Part shown: piece by piece, positions 44,861-55,585 of the stretch
Position numbering within the stretch: the stretch's first letter is position 1
Layout: each line of letters begins with the position of its first letter
Assembly (NCBI GenBank): GCA_006176705.1
Contig: QRFJ01000376.1
Location: forward strand, 124,001 to 188,000
Origin: Cocos nucifera
Taxonomy: Eukaryota > Streptophyta > Magnoliopsida > Arecales > Arecaceae
Length of the DNA: 64,000 bases
Direction: 5' to 3'
Notes under the pieces: model-generated
The model's database searches: none
Seen by the model: the letters and a program-made list of their open reading frames with translations, nothing else
Told to the model about the DNA's origin: nothing
Program-made: the position numbers and the translations under genes

Positions 44861-46157
44861 CATCCGAGTTTAGAAAAGTCCCAGACCATAATGCAAGTAG
44901 ATCCTGAGCCTAGCTAGATTAATCCATTGATCCTTTATTTTAAAGATGACATTCTCTCCAGAGATCCAAAGGAAGCTCAAAAATTAAAGAATCAGACCTT
45001 CCATTACATTTTGTATGAGGATAAATTATATAAGAGATCATACTCTTTGCCGCTTCTCAAGTGCCTTCGACCATCTGAAGCTGATTATGTCCTAAGAGAA
45101 GTTCATGAAGGAATATGTGAAAATCATCTCAGAGCTAGGTTATTATCTTATGAACTGCTCCATCAAGGATACTAGTAGCCAATCATGCAGTAGGATGCAA
45201 CTGACTATGTAAGAAAATGTGATCGATGCCAAAGAAATGCCATATTCAAAGACAACTGGCTTCCCAGCTTATATCCCTAAGTGTCCTATGGCCATTCACG
45301 CAATGGGGAATGAATATACTTGGACCATTTTTTATTGCATCTAGACAACAAAAATTTCTTTTGATGGCAGTGGACTACTTCACCAAGTGGGTTGAGGCCA
45401 AACCCTTAGCAAAAATCACAGAGGCCAAGGTGCAAGACTTTGTCTAAAAATCAATAGTGCAGATTTGGCCTACCTCGAACTTTAATCATAAATAATGGGC
45501 ATCAATTTATAGGGGCAAAGTTTGCTAGGTTTTGTGAAGATTTGAATATCTTCTATCATTTCACGTCTATGGCCCATCCTTAAGCAAATGGTGAAGCTGA
45601 AGTGACCAATAAAACTTTACTGCAAGGAATAAAGGCCAGGCTTGAGTGAGAGAAAGGAACGTGGATTGATGAACTTTATCATGTGCTTTAGGCTTACAGA
45701 ACTACTCAAAGATTGCCAACTGGAGAGACTCTATTTTTCCTAGCATTTGGGACTAAAGCAGTCATACTAGTTGAACTTGGACTTTCCTCGATGTGAGTTG
45801 AAGCCTTTGATGAATGAAATAATTTATAGAATCTTAGGATAAATCTTGATTTGTTGGAGAAAAAGTGGAAGAAGGCCCAAATTCGGATGGTAATTTACAA
45901 GCAGAAGGTGGTAAGGTATTGTAACTCTAGAGTTCAAGATAAAACCTTTAAAATTGAAGATCTGGTGCTGCGACGAAAAGACATTTCACAGCCATAAAAT
46001 CAAGGCAAGCTTGCTCCAAACTAGAAAGACCCTTATGAGGTCGTAGAAATCATCCGATCAAAAACTTACTATCTGAAGGAACTTGGAGGGGCAACACTCC
46101 CGTAATCCTGAAACTCGGAGAATTTATGAATGTATTATCAATGACCTCACTTCAATA
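44861..46157 (+). pseudogene. Gypsy integrase, catalytic Asp residues lost
   Basis: The HHCC finger is readable as HEGICENH and CDRCQRN (45109-45240) with a stop between. The core begins WPFTQWGMNILGPF, where the usual D of GMDILGPF is Asn (45313-45315). MAVDYFTKWVEAKPLAKITEA follows. The second site reads NNGHQF instead of a DNG-type block, so a second Asp has become Asn too. The Glu block EAEVTNKTLLQGI and the C-terminal RRKDIS...KDPYEVVEI region follow with stops. Both Asp-to-Asn changes are G-to-A. Confidence 0.8.
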
Positions 46158-46246
46158 AATTTTTTTTATTTTAACATTCTTATTTTTGGTGTAAATCGAA
46201 TGATGGTAGAAAATTATTCAATCAAACTTCATTCTTAAATGAAGTA

Positions 46247-46960
46247 GAAGGCCTCTGATTCTTAAACAAGAGGTTAACCTCATCTTAATGAGGGTGAAGA
46301 TCTCTAGTTCTTAAATATGAGGTTAACCTCATCTTAACGAGGGTGAAGACCTTCGGTTCTTAAATAGGATGTAATAGAAAGAGACTCTCTAAATGATCCT
46401 TTTGCATCCCGGCAATCTTGTTAGAAATAGGAGGTGAACCTCATCCTAACAAGGACAATAGCCAACCACATCAGGAACAGAAGGTGAATCTCATCCTGAT
46501 GTGGATGAAGACCCTTATGAGGGACTGAAGGCCTCCAGTTCTTAAATAGGAGGTAACGAGGAGAGGCCCTATCAATGGTCCTTTTGTATCCTAAAAATCT
46601 TGTTAGGAATAGGAGATGAATCTCATCCTAATAAGGTTAATAGCCAATCACGTCAGGAACAGAAGGTGAACTTCATCCTGATGTGTTTGAAGATCCTTAC
46701 AAGGGACTGAAGGCCTCTGATTCTTAATCAGGAGATAATAGGAAGAGGCCCTCTCAACGATCTTTTTGTGTCCCGATAATCTTGCTAGAAATAGAAGGTA
46801 AATCTCATCCTAATAAGGATAATAGCCAACCACATCAGGAACAGGAGGTGGACCTCATCCTTACGTGGATGAAGACCCTTACGAGGGATGTGAAGATCTT
46901 CAACTATTGACCAGATGTCAGCTGCATAGACCCTTACAAAGAATATGAAAACTCCCAATC
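46247..46960 (+). repeat. Tandem repeats in gypsy 3' region
   Basis: Three units of about 182 bp start at 46356, 46539 and 46721 (gttcttaaatagg and variants). Each contains a cctcatcctaacaagg-type segment, a caggaacagaaggtg segment and a gaagacccttacgaggg segment. Upstream, 46247-46362 has a shorter about 57-bp repeat of the same base motif (ttcttaaa-aggttaacctcatctta). No coding signal. Retand-type Tat elements are known to carry such repeats before the 3' LTR. Confidence 0.8.
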
Positions 46961-47228
46961 CTTAAATAGGGAGGAAAGTTAATTCCTAAAGTCTAGAAGA
47001 CCCTTGTTTATAAATAAGGAGGACACACTTATGAAACATCATGTCGAGATCATCGTTCAAAAGCAACATCAACATCAGACACGGCATGAGAGCTAGGAGT
47101 TTCATGAATATTAAATCCAAAACAAGACACAAAGATGGTCAAAAGAGAAATGATTTCATTGATATCAAAGCTCAGTACAAGAAGTCTCTCAGACCAAATA
47201 CAAAAAAAAGAGAGAATAAGATGAAGTC
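46961..47228 (+). other. Gypsy 3' untranslated stretch
   Basis: Between the tandem repeats and the antisense ORF. It has some repeat remnants (gacccttacaaagaatatgaaaact) up to about 47030, and nothing recognisable after that. Confidence 0.5.
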
Positions 47229-47624
47229 CTATTTGGACTTCGGACTATCCACCCCAACCATTATGAGGGAATGCTTCAGATCATTAACCTTATCTTCAAG
47301 CTCTTTCCTCATTGCTATACTTTCGTCGAGCAACTTCCAAACCCTTCTTATATTGTTTTCAACCTCCCTCGGTCTTTTCCATAGAACTTTGGATTCGGTC
47401 TCAGCATCCTTCCCCACATTCTCATTATAAGCTATTTGAATCTTAAGTTGAAGGAGTTTGGCTTTGCTCTTTTCATACATCCCTGAAAGATCCCCCAAGG
47501 TTCTCTTCTCATATGTGACTTCCTCTAGATACCTACTTCAGCCGGCCTGGGCCTTGTTAGTTAGTTATTTTTAAAGCTGCATCATCTCGGCATTTGCCAT
47601 TTTGAGCTTCTTCTTGAGATCTTC
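47229..47624 (-). pseudogene. Antisense ORF of the Tat-type element (coiled coil), 5'-truncated
   Basis: On the strand opposite to gag-pol, 47498-47229 reads 89 residues rich in E, K, L and R (KSKAKLLQLKIQIAYNENVG, REVENNIRRVWKLLDESIAM, RKELEDKVNDLKHSLIM). These have heptad-like spacing typical of a coiled coil. Upstream to 47624 the same character continues (EDLKKKLKMANAEMMQL, then stops), so the original ORF was longer and its start was lost with the 3' LTR. Extra antisense ORFs between integrase and the 3' LTR are known in Tat elements, with no established function. An overlapping plus-strand frame at 47041-47430 has no such character. Confidence 0.6.
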
Positions 47625-48004
47625 TAGACTATCTATTACATAGAATAATAAAAGCTAGTCTAGACATGCATGTCATATATCGCATATATGATTATTTAAT
47701 AAATTAATCTAATACATGCATGTTTAAGATCTAATATATTAGATATAACATATGAAAAATAAAATTTAAAAATGATCATATCATATAAAATTTTATTCTA
47801 GATAATTCATAGAACAATTCTATAAACTTAGTCTAGACATGCATAAAACATGTCTCATATATTATTTAAAATTTTAATCTTTTGATTTTAGATTTGATCA
47901 TATCTAATATGACATCTAAAATCATTCATATCAGATCATAAAAAAAAATTATAATCAGATTTAAAGTAGATCTGAAGAACTGCAAATACAGCTCTGATAC
48001 CATT
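47625..48004 (-). other. Element B leader, LTR-proximal part
   Basis: AT-rich reverse complement of the first about 400 bp of the A-family leader (gcatgactagactag-type motifs), right of the gypsy deletion junction. Confidence 0.65.
47991..48002 (-). other. Element B primer binding site
   Basis: TGGTATCAGAGC on the minus strand, two bases from the LTR edge at 48005. Intact. Confidence 0.85.
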
Positions 48005-49474
48005 TGAAGAAAAACCTAGTTTTCCACTACAGGATCGATCTGATCTGATCTGATTTGTAGTAAAAATTTTTAAAATTTTTCTATAAATTTTGATCAAATT
48101 TGAGAGTTTTTAGATCTGATCCTTATAGTTTAATATTAAAAATAAAAATAAAAATTAAATCTAGAACAAGATTTGTTATCTATTCAGGATAACTATTACC
48201 CTGACGATGATCTACCATAATCCGAGATTCTGGATCTAGCCATACAAGTGCCTGGCCTCTACTAGAGTTCAGTTAGGTTGGTTCTGGATGTCTTCTCTTT
48301 TTAAATCTATTCTCCAAAGATTAGATCTGTATTAGATCTATAGAGCCTTCAAAATAAAATTGAAGGCAGCACGCTCGTCTCACGAACACCATCATCTCTT
48401 TGCCTGAATCATTGTGCCATAAGCCTTGGATCTTCTTTGATATTTGTACCCAACCTATTGGGTGTGGAGAAGTGGAAGAGGAGTAGGAGATGAGGGCATG
48501 GAATAGAGAGGGGGTGGCAGCACTTTGGCATGGAGATGAGGAGTTGAGAAATCCTAGGGTGCAGGGTTTCTTATAGAGAACCTTATGCCACCTTAGAGAC
48601 CCATTCAATCAAGCAATCAAATTGCTTGATTACTTAGGACTCTAGGCCTGATATCCTATGCCAAATACTAGGTCCCTTCCTAGATTTATTGCCCAAAATA
48701 TCTCAAAAATGCCGCATAAAAAATTCAAGGGAAGAAGGGTGGCGCAAGCAACCAATCTCCTAGAGACTTTGATCTCATCAAGTCTCTTTGACCTAGTCAA
48801 ATCTAATTTGACTGGTCAAATCCTTAATCCACATGAGGTGCATGCCTAGAGGGACGTGCACCCTCTCCTCTCTCATGAAATCACCTTGGGGCATGTGCCT
48901 CTAGAAATTCTCTAGGGGGCGCATGCTCGTTGCCCCTTTCTTTCCTACATCTGGGTCAACCTTTGACCCTTATCCTAAAAGATCAAGAATTTGGCAGGTC
49001 TTGTGCTATTCGCATATGATGAATTAGGACAATACCTTTCTAATCTGGATAAGCTCCAGTCAGATCAGGACAAATCCTTATAGGATTCCAAGATGAGCCA
49101 AATCTAATTTGACTCAGTTGAGATGAACCAAAAAGATTATGGAAGGAGAAAGTTAGGCTCCATCATGTGCTAGCATGATTTTCTTGAACCTGATTGGATC
49201 TAATCCAAATTAATCAAACTAGATTAGCTCAATTGATGACATTCAGATCCAAATCCTTATTTGTATGACTTAGTTAGGTTCAGTTCTATATGATAATGAG
49301 ATATATCGTGATCTCTATTATCGACATCATCGAAATATCTTTTGATGGATTAGAACTTTTCTGATTCATCCAATTAGAATGATCGATTATCAAGATTATT
49401 CTAATTGCTCCCAAAATCCACTAGTGACCCCTAGCAGTATATGGTGGCAATCCATCAAAATTGAATGAGAACCT
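48005..49474 (-). repeat. Element B 5' LTR, outer part missing
   Basis: Inner edge TGAAGAAAAACC on the plus strand, that is ...TCTTCA on the element strand. It contains reversed A3 landmarks (ctctactagagttc, cctaggcactt-type block, cacgattgagcc equivalent near 49170, ggtggcaatccatcaaaattg near 49440). It stops about 835 bp short of its outer end at 49474, where the A1 LTR begins, so the A1 array inserted here. The rest should lie beyond position 64000. Confidence 0.75.
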
Positions 49475-50797
49475 TATTAGATATATGTGCCCTAGAAGCC
49501 AGAATTGGCGACACTTGTAATACACTTCTAGGGGCAAAATTGTAATTTTGACTATAATTAATGAAATGGGTTATTTTCTATCACACATGTGTATTTAGTG
49601 TCTGTGATACATCCTTTGAGTTAATGGTAATGATAATTCATATTTTCAAGAGTTGAAAATTTAAGACATGAATAATCATTATTAACTCATAAACAGCTCC
49701 CGACCATAGGATCATCACGAGGATGGTGATTGATCCGAAAGGTTGGTGTACGATCGCTTCTCTTTAGTAGATGAGTCTTGAGTCTACGGTGTGGAGACAC
49801 CGGAGCGAGAGTACAGGTACTCGTTAGAGAATGAGGGCACTGAGCGTGACCACCTCGAGTAGTCATTAGGAAGTCTACCTTCTCGTCAATGACTGACTCG
49901 ATGCTGCAGTAGTGTGTCTGGTTCTTTGACCTGAGATGCATCGGCAGTTCACCTTGAGGGTGTTATAGTTTGACTACACCATTACTCGGTCTCCTAGCCA
50001 TATGGAACCCTGAGGTGTATGTTGGCTATAGCATGTTCATTGTAGGAACTGGATTGCATCAAGATGGGATCTATCTACCTCGGTGGTAGAGGAGTAGCCC
50101 TATGATGATCATGAGAATCAAGTCCAGAAATCCATGGCCATGGTAGAGTGAAATAATAGAAAGAGTTTCTATTTAGATTTTCACATTGGACTCGAATCGA
50201 ATGATTACATCATATGACAGAGACTAGGGTTTGACGAGTTCACCTTAACCCTAATCTGATCGGGGCTCAAGATAGAAGAACTTAATCACACAGGTAGCTG
50301 CACCAAGAGGTTCGCATTCAGCTCTGATGGGTTGCCACCATATACTGCTAGGTGTCACTGGTGGATTTTGGGAGCAATTAGAATGATTTAGATGATCGAT
50401 CATTCTAGCTGTTCGAATCAGAAGAGTTCTGATCCATCGAAAGGAGTTTCGATGATGTCTATGATAGAGATCATGACATATCCCATTACCATACAGAACT
50501 GAACCTAACTGGGTCACACAAACAAGGGTTTGAATCTGGTGATCATCAATTGAACTGATCTAGTTCAATTGATCTGAATGAGATTCAATTAGGTTCAAGG
50601 AAATCGTGCTAGCACTCGATTGAACCTAACGTTCTTCTTTTACTATCATAAATAAGTTGTCCTGACTGAGCCAAAGGAGTTTGTGCTCAATCAGAGGCCT
50701 TCATATGGTCTGACTGGAGGTTGTCCAAGTCAGAAATAGGTTGTCTTATTTGTAAGACATTACCTGCCATTTTTGGTCACCTGCCATTTCTTGTTCT

Positions 50798-50864
50798 TTG
50801 ACTTTGGTCAAAAGTCTACCTTTGACTGGTCAAACATTGACCATTCACCCTTTGACTTTTGACC
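50798..50864 (+). promoter_or_regulatory. W-box cluster in A1 LTR 1
   Basis: Seven TTGACT/TTGACC cores on both strands in 67 bp, identical in arrangement to LTR 2. Confidence 0.6.
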
Positions 50865-51170
50865 ACATGTCATGCACCTATTGGAGAGCTGGTGGGGGCT
50901 TGTCCCCCTGCCAGAACCTGGCAAGGAGAAGGGCGCACGCCAAGGGTGGCGTGAGCCCAAGTAGGAGGCGCCTAGGAGTCCTTGTTGGACAAGGACTCCA
51001 CCTCCCTTTAGGATTCCAATCAGAGTTCTACTAAGAATCCAGTTTGACTGGTCTTAGGCGCCCTCTAAGGAGGAATCCAGGGGTCTCTTTTTCAACCAAT
51101 CAGATTTAGATCTGATTTCACAAAGGGTTGTGATTGGTTGAGAGGAAGAGGAGTTGGATCACAAGAGGTC

Positions 51171-51178
51171 TATAAATA
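51171..51178 (+). promoter_or_regulatory. TATA box of A1 LTR 1
   Basis: TATAAATA in ggtctataaataagaccctgcg, about 30 bp after the second CCAAT box. Confidence 0.65.
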
Positions 51179-51759
51179 AGACCCTGCGCCCAACCCTAAT
51201 CCTAAGTGAATTCAATAGAGATTTCCCACGCCCCAAGGCTGCCTCTCCCCTCCTTCTCCATGCCATAGTCTCTTCTCCCCTTGCTCTCCACGTCCAAAAG
51301 TGTTTTGGATTTTAGTTTGGTGCGATTCAGATCAAGGAAAGGCGATCAAAAGCAAGAAGGCTGCGCTGCTGCAAAAGGACGACTGCAGATCTTCAAAAGA
51401 GTTTTGAAGATCCTCCAGATCAGATCCAGATCTGATTTTTGGAGGTGTGATAGAGAAGAAGAGGTTCTCCAGATCCAACCCGAGTGGATACCGGTAGAGG
51501 CCAGGCGCTTGCGTGGCTAAGATCCAGAACCTTCCGCTGCAATCAGGATCATCTACAGGGTAATAGGATTACCCAAATCAGGTAAATTGAAATTTGATTT
51601 AATTTATCTTATTTTATTTTATTTATTAAAATAATAAGAATTAGATCTTGAAACATATCAAGATCTGATTGAAGATCAAGAGAAAATTTTTGAAATATAT
51701 CTCTTGATCTAATCAGATCTGGACGAACCTGGACCGGGAAATCAGGATTTCCCTTCAAC

Positions 51760-51774
51760 TGGTATCAGAGCCAT
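51760..51774 (+). other. A1 primer binding site, copy 1
   Basis: TGGTATCAGAGCCAT, two bases after the LTR; matches the initiator Met tRNA 3' end. Intact. Confidence 0.88.
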
Positions 51775-52330
51775 GGTTCTAAAATTGTTTAGATCTGATT
51801 TTAATTTTATTTTAATTAGAAAATAAAGTGATTTCAGATGTCACATGAGATGTGATCAGATCTGAAATCAGAAAAATTAAAATTAAATGATTTGGATCTA
51901 AGAACATGAAGATATGCATGACTAGTTCTAGAATAGAATAGTTCTATAGAATAGTTTTGCATGTCTTTGATTTAATCTGATTAAATCATATTTTAGATCT
52001 TCTTATTTACTATTTTCTGATATTATAAGTGTTATAATAACATCTGATAAACAGCAAATAAAAATTATTTAATTTTAAATATCATATGAGATATGATAGA
52101 TGCATGACTAGACTAGTTGTAGAATAGTTCTACATAATTGTCTAGATTAGAATTTATTTTGATTAGATCAATTTAAATCTAATTTTTTAGATTATTATGT
52201 GATAATTTAGATCTGAAAACATGCATGATTTGATACATGAGATGTATGCAAAATATGCCTTGATTAGATCTAAATTTGTATATGAGATATATGATATAGA
52301 TCTATAACTGTTTTGTAGATTTACATGTTC

Positions 52331-52455
52331 CTGATTAAGGCGTTCCTCTTGGCCGTCCGGTCATAAGAACGAAGAAGGGTTTAAAGGCCCTCTCTTCCCA
52401 TTCGATGGGGTGTTCTTATGACGTGTAGGGGTGCTGCGTGTTCGTCCTTAATCAG
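52331..52455 (+). promoter_or_regulatory. Conserved leader stem-loop (A1 copy 1)
   Basis: Arms CTGATTAAGG (52331-52340) / CCTTAATCAG (52446-52455), inner GTCATAAGAAC (52360-52370) / GTTCTTATGAC (52412-52422), and hairpin CCCAT-TCG-ATGGG (52397-52409). All pair perfectly. Confidence 0.55.
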
Positions 52456-52835
52456 AAACCCAAAACTTACTTTCTGCAAAACCCTAGATCCTGAAACCCT
52501 AGGATTTATTGTGCATATTTTGTTTATGAACCCAACTTAATTAAGAATTAAGTTTATGGAATATTAATTAGGTCTAAAATTGAGAATTTCAGATCTAAGA
52601 CATATTCATAATACTGGGTTCGGGCTTGGGTAGCTCAATTAGGTCTAAGCGGTTGATCAAACCGAATCAAGAGTTGGTTAGATGGGATCAACAATGCTTA
52701 AATTGACCAGCCTAATAGGATTAAGTCTGGGTCAAGATCGAGTCACGATCAAGCAAGACCTAATTAGGCTCAGAGGTTAGAGTCTGGATTGTAGGCTAAC
52801 CCAATTGGTTCTGACTCAACAATTTGGTGTCTAAG

Positions 52836-53625
52836 GTAAGTTTGGCACAGACGACCGACTGGTTTTTAATTGGAAGCTACTCGACCTGAATGCGTTCTTG
52901 TGCGAGTTAACGGCATATTCCTTCCACCGGTCTCACTTACCTGGCCATATCTGTTGACACAGTTCTGATCTGAGGTGGTCAATAATCCGAGCTGAACCCA
53001 TGCCACTAGGTTAGTCATAATTGTTATGACTAAGCCAAGTCTAGTTTAATGAGACCTGAATCAATTCTCCCTAAGAAAAGATTAAGTCCGAGGTCTTCCA
53101 CCATTGTAGACGTGCGGGCCCTTCCCGGGGTTGATTGTTCTCGGCTGGATACAGTGGCTCAGTTGCACCGGGAAGACGCAACCATGTCTATTAGGCATTG
53201 GATGCTATGGGCTGGAGGATGAGTTGGGCTCAATATTTCGGATACGGTGAGAGACCCAATTAGGAACCCAGTCTATGCAAATGGTGGGTCTGACTTAACT
53301 AAGGAGTGGATCAATATTCCGGATATGGTGAGATTCATGAATTAGAGACCAAGTTTGGGTGCACCATGATTAGAGAATCATTGAACAAGAGTTGTTCACT
53401 CATTGGCTAACCCATCACCAATAACTGTTAGGTGAGGTGATGAGTCAGTTGGTGAGACCGCACCACCCACTAGAAATCATCAATCGCGAGATTTTCGCAT
53501 CTCTACAGAGGGAGTGTAGGGATCCGAGAAAATAGTGGGAGCTAATTTGTTTAAAAATAAAATCCCTAAACAAATTGGTCAAGTCAAAATTACAGTATCT
53601 AACTAGAATCTTTGACTCTCTACAG
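52836..53625 (+). other. Possible leader intron (790 bp), copy 1
   Basis: Donor AAG|GTAAGT and acceptor CTCTCTACAG|G, ending 4 bases before the gag ATG. Same length as in copy 2. Splicing is inferred from consensus only. Confidence 0.4.
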
Positions 53626-53629
53626 GAAA

Positions 53630-54500
53630 ATGTCTGCGTCCAACCCACTGGCACGTATCCTAGACACACATAGACTGACTGGACCCAATTATAAAGATTG
53701 GCTCAGGAACTACAAAATTGTTTTGGGTTCAGAGAAGTTAACACATGTTTTGGACCAGGACCCTCCCACCTTACCAGCTCGTCCATCCACTGAACAGAGA
53801 GCGTCTCTGGAAAAATGGATTGACGAAGACAATAAGGCCAGATACTACATGTTGGGCTCGATGTCTGATGAGCTCCAGCGCCAACATGAAGATATCGGGA
53901 CTGCTCGCCAAATGTTGGCTCACCTGCAGGAGATGTTTGGTGAACAGAGTCGCGCAGCCAAATATCAAGTCACGAAATGACTTTTTAAGGCTAAGATGCG
54001 TGATGGGCAGTCAGTCCAAGATCACTGTCTGACAATGATCAAGGACATGGAAGAGCTTGAGAAGCTCGGTGTGAAGTTGGACTTGGATTTGCAGAACGAT
54101 ATTATTCTGCAATCCTTGACTGATGCATATGGGCAATTCATCATGAATTACCACATGCATAAACTTCAGAATTCCTTGGCCGAGTTGATGAATATGCTGG
54201 TTACCGCTGAGCTTTCTATGAAAGGTTCTAAAGGCTCAGTTCTTGCTATGGAACGGACTTCTTCCAAAAGAAAGTCTTATGGAAAGAAAAAGAAGTCTGT
54301 GAAAAAGCAAAAGGTAGAAGGATCAAAGAAGAAGAAGGCAGAACCGAAGAAGAAGGTCGATGGCAAAGGAAAGTGTTTCCATTGCAACAGCGACGGCCAT
54401 TGGAAGCGGAACTGCCCTACTTACCTGGCCACCCTGAAGAACAAGAAGGAAGGTCCTTCTGGAGGTATGCTCGTTATTGAGTCTAACCTTACGGTTTCTT
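53630..54500 (+). pseudogene. A1 gag, copy 1 (single in-frame UGA)
   Basis: ATG 53630 begins MSASNPLARILDTHRL. The capsid part runs 116 codons to an in-frame TGA at 53978-53980 (after YQVTK), then continues in the same frame with LFKAKMRDGQSVQDH through LAELMNMLVTAELSMKGSKG, a lysine-rich linker and the zinc knuckle CFHCNSDGHWKRNC. Apart from the TGA the reading frame is intact into the protease (VLDSGSSAHLCTS) up to the gap. Element B has CAA and the tandem copies AGA at the TGA position. Gag would package the element RNA in cytoplasmic particles. If the UGA is not read through, only a truncated capsid lacking nucleocapsid results. Confidence 0.85.
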
Positions 54501-54585
54501 CTGCATCCAGTTGGGTGCTTGACTCTGGTTCTAGTGCTCATCTGTGCACTTCTATGCAGGGTCTTGAGGATAGCAGGAGGCTGAG
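54501..54585 (+). pseudogene. A1 protease, first part, cut by gap
   Basis: Reads SSWVLDSGSSAHLCTS with the catalytic D-S-G intact, and GLEDSRRL, before the gap. The same sequence is found complete at 59.9-60.3 kb. Confidence 0.8.
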
Positions 54586-55585
54586 NNNNNNNNNNNNNNN
54601 NNNNNNNNNNNNNNNNNNNNNNNNNNNNNNNNNNNNNNNNNNNNNNNNNNNNNNNNNNNNNNNNNNNNNNNNNNNNNNNNNNNNNNNNNNNNNNNNNNNN
54701 NNNNNNNNNNNNNNNNNNNNNNNNNNNNNNNNNNNNNNNNNNNNNNNNNNNNNNNNNNNNNNNNNNNNNNNNNNNNNNNNNNNNNNNNNNNNNNNNNNNN
54801 NNNNNNNNNNNNNNNNNNNNNNNNNNNNNNNNNNNNNNNNNNNNNNNNNNNNNNNNNNNNNNNNNNNNNNNNNNNNNNNNNNNNNNNNNNNNNNNNNNNN
54901 NNNNNNNNNNNNNNNNNNNNNNNNNNNNNNNNNNNNNNNNNNNNNNNNNNNNNNNNNNNNNNNNNNNNNNNNNNNNNNNNNNNNNNNNNNNNNNNNNNNN
55001 NNNNNNNNNNNNNNNNNNNNNNNNNNNNNNNNNNNNNNNNNNNNNNNNNNNNNNNNNNNNNNNNNNNNNNNNNNNNNNNNNNNNNNNNNNNNNNNNNNNN
55101 NNNNNNNNNNNNNNNNNNNNNNNNNNNNNNNNNNNNNNNNNNNNNNNNNNNNNNNNNNNNNNNNNNNNNNNNNNNNNNNNNNNNNNNNNNNNNNNNNNNN
55201 NNNNNNNNNNNNNNNNNNNNNNNNNNNNNNNNNNNNNNNNNNNNNNNNNNNNNNNNNNNNNNNNNNNNNNNNNNNNNNNNNNNNNNNNNNNNNNNNNNNN
55301 NNNNNNNNNNNNNNNNNNNNNNNNNNNNNNNNNNNNNNNNNNNNNNNNNNNNNNNNNNNNNNNNNNNNNNNNNNNNNNNNNNNNNNNNNNNNNNNNNNNN
55401 NNNNNNNNNNNNNNNNNNNNNNNNNNNNNNNNNNNNNNNNNNNNNNNNNNNNNNNNNNNNNNNNNNNNNNNNNNNNNNNNNNNNNNNNNNNNNNNNNNNN
55501 NNNNNNNNNNNNNNNNNNNNNNNNNNNNNNNNNNNNNNNNNNNNNNNNNNNNNNNNNNNNNNNNNNNNNNNNNNNNNNNNNNNNN
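54586..55585. other. Assembly gap of exactly 1,000 N
   Basis: The left flank is in the protease of copy 1 and the right flank about 705 bp into an LTR. If copy 1 were complete, about 3.5 kb of sequence should be here, so the nominal size is not the real one. Confidence 0.95.

Larger units (their letters stand above)
39591..47624 (+). mobile_element. Ty3/gypsy element, Tat type, 3' LTR lost
   Basis: 5' LTR (39591-40590), gag, protease, RT, RNase H, a second RNase H, integrase, a tandem-repeat zone and an antisense ORF, in that order. The second, archaeal-type RNase H, the Gag H-x-D-H knuckle style and an antisense ORF before the 3' LTR are established marks of the plant Tat group (Retand- and Ogre-like). 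The element sits in the leader of copia element B. Its 3' end is missing: at about 47625 the sequence changes straight to the other side of the copia leader, with no 3' LTR and no copy of the left flanking TAAAC. Stops are frequent, so it is an old copy. Confidence 0.85.
35996..49474 (-). mobile_element. Element B: older A3-type copia, minus strand, split by gypsy
   Basis: Read on the minus strand: LTR (49474-48005), primer binding site, leader part 1 (48004-47625), gypsy insertion, leader part 2 (39590-38825), gag, protease, integrase and the N-terminal half of RT ending at 35996. The two leader pieces match non-adjacent parts of the A1 leader (about 57176-57590 and 58240-59046), so about 650 bp of leader vanished together with the gypsy 3' LTR. 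RNase H and the 3' LTR are missing at the left. The right LTR is cut at 49474 by the A1 array. It is the most diverged A-family copy. Confidence 0.75.
49475..51757 (+). repeat. A1 LTR 1 (2,283 bp)
   Basis: It begins TATTAGATATATGTGCCC (the usual TG is TA) and ends ...TTTCCCTTCA before the primer binding site. It contains the W-box cluster 50798-50864, the inverted CCAAT pair near 51094 and 51133, TATA at 51171-51178 and the U5 hairpins near 51390-51445. Confidence 0.9.
51758..53629 (+). other. A1 leader, copy 1
   Basis: Untranslated leader of 1.87 kb. It holds the stem-loop at 52331-52455 and the possible intron at 52836-53625. No frame longer than chance is shared with the other copies. Confidence 0.75.

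Noticed and set aside
46356..46900. Regularly spaced repeats considered as a CRISPR-like array
   Set aside because: Units are about 182 bp of similar sequence throughout, without short identical repeats and unique spacers, in a plant transposon.
47041..47430. Plus-strand 129-codon frame overlapping the antisense ORF
   Set aside because: Low-complexity Ser/Leu-rich composition is the complement of the E/K-rich coiled-coil frame; the antisense reading fits known Tat structure better.
49687..49941. Antisense 84-codon frame starting MHLRSKNQTH in the LTRs (also 21795-21541 and 34097-33843)
   Set aside because: It recurs only because the LTRs are homologous, it is closed in other LTR copies, and it has no recognisable motif. 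Conservation is not above that of the LTR DNA as far as I can see.
50251..50517. Antisense frame of 81-88 codons (MTQLGSVLYGNGICHDLYHR start) in A1 LTRs at 34407, 50251, 55663 and 63573
   Set aside because: Same reason: identical young LTRs, no domain, no start context shared with older LTRs.
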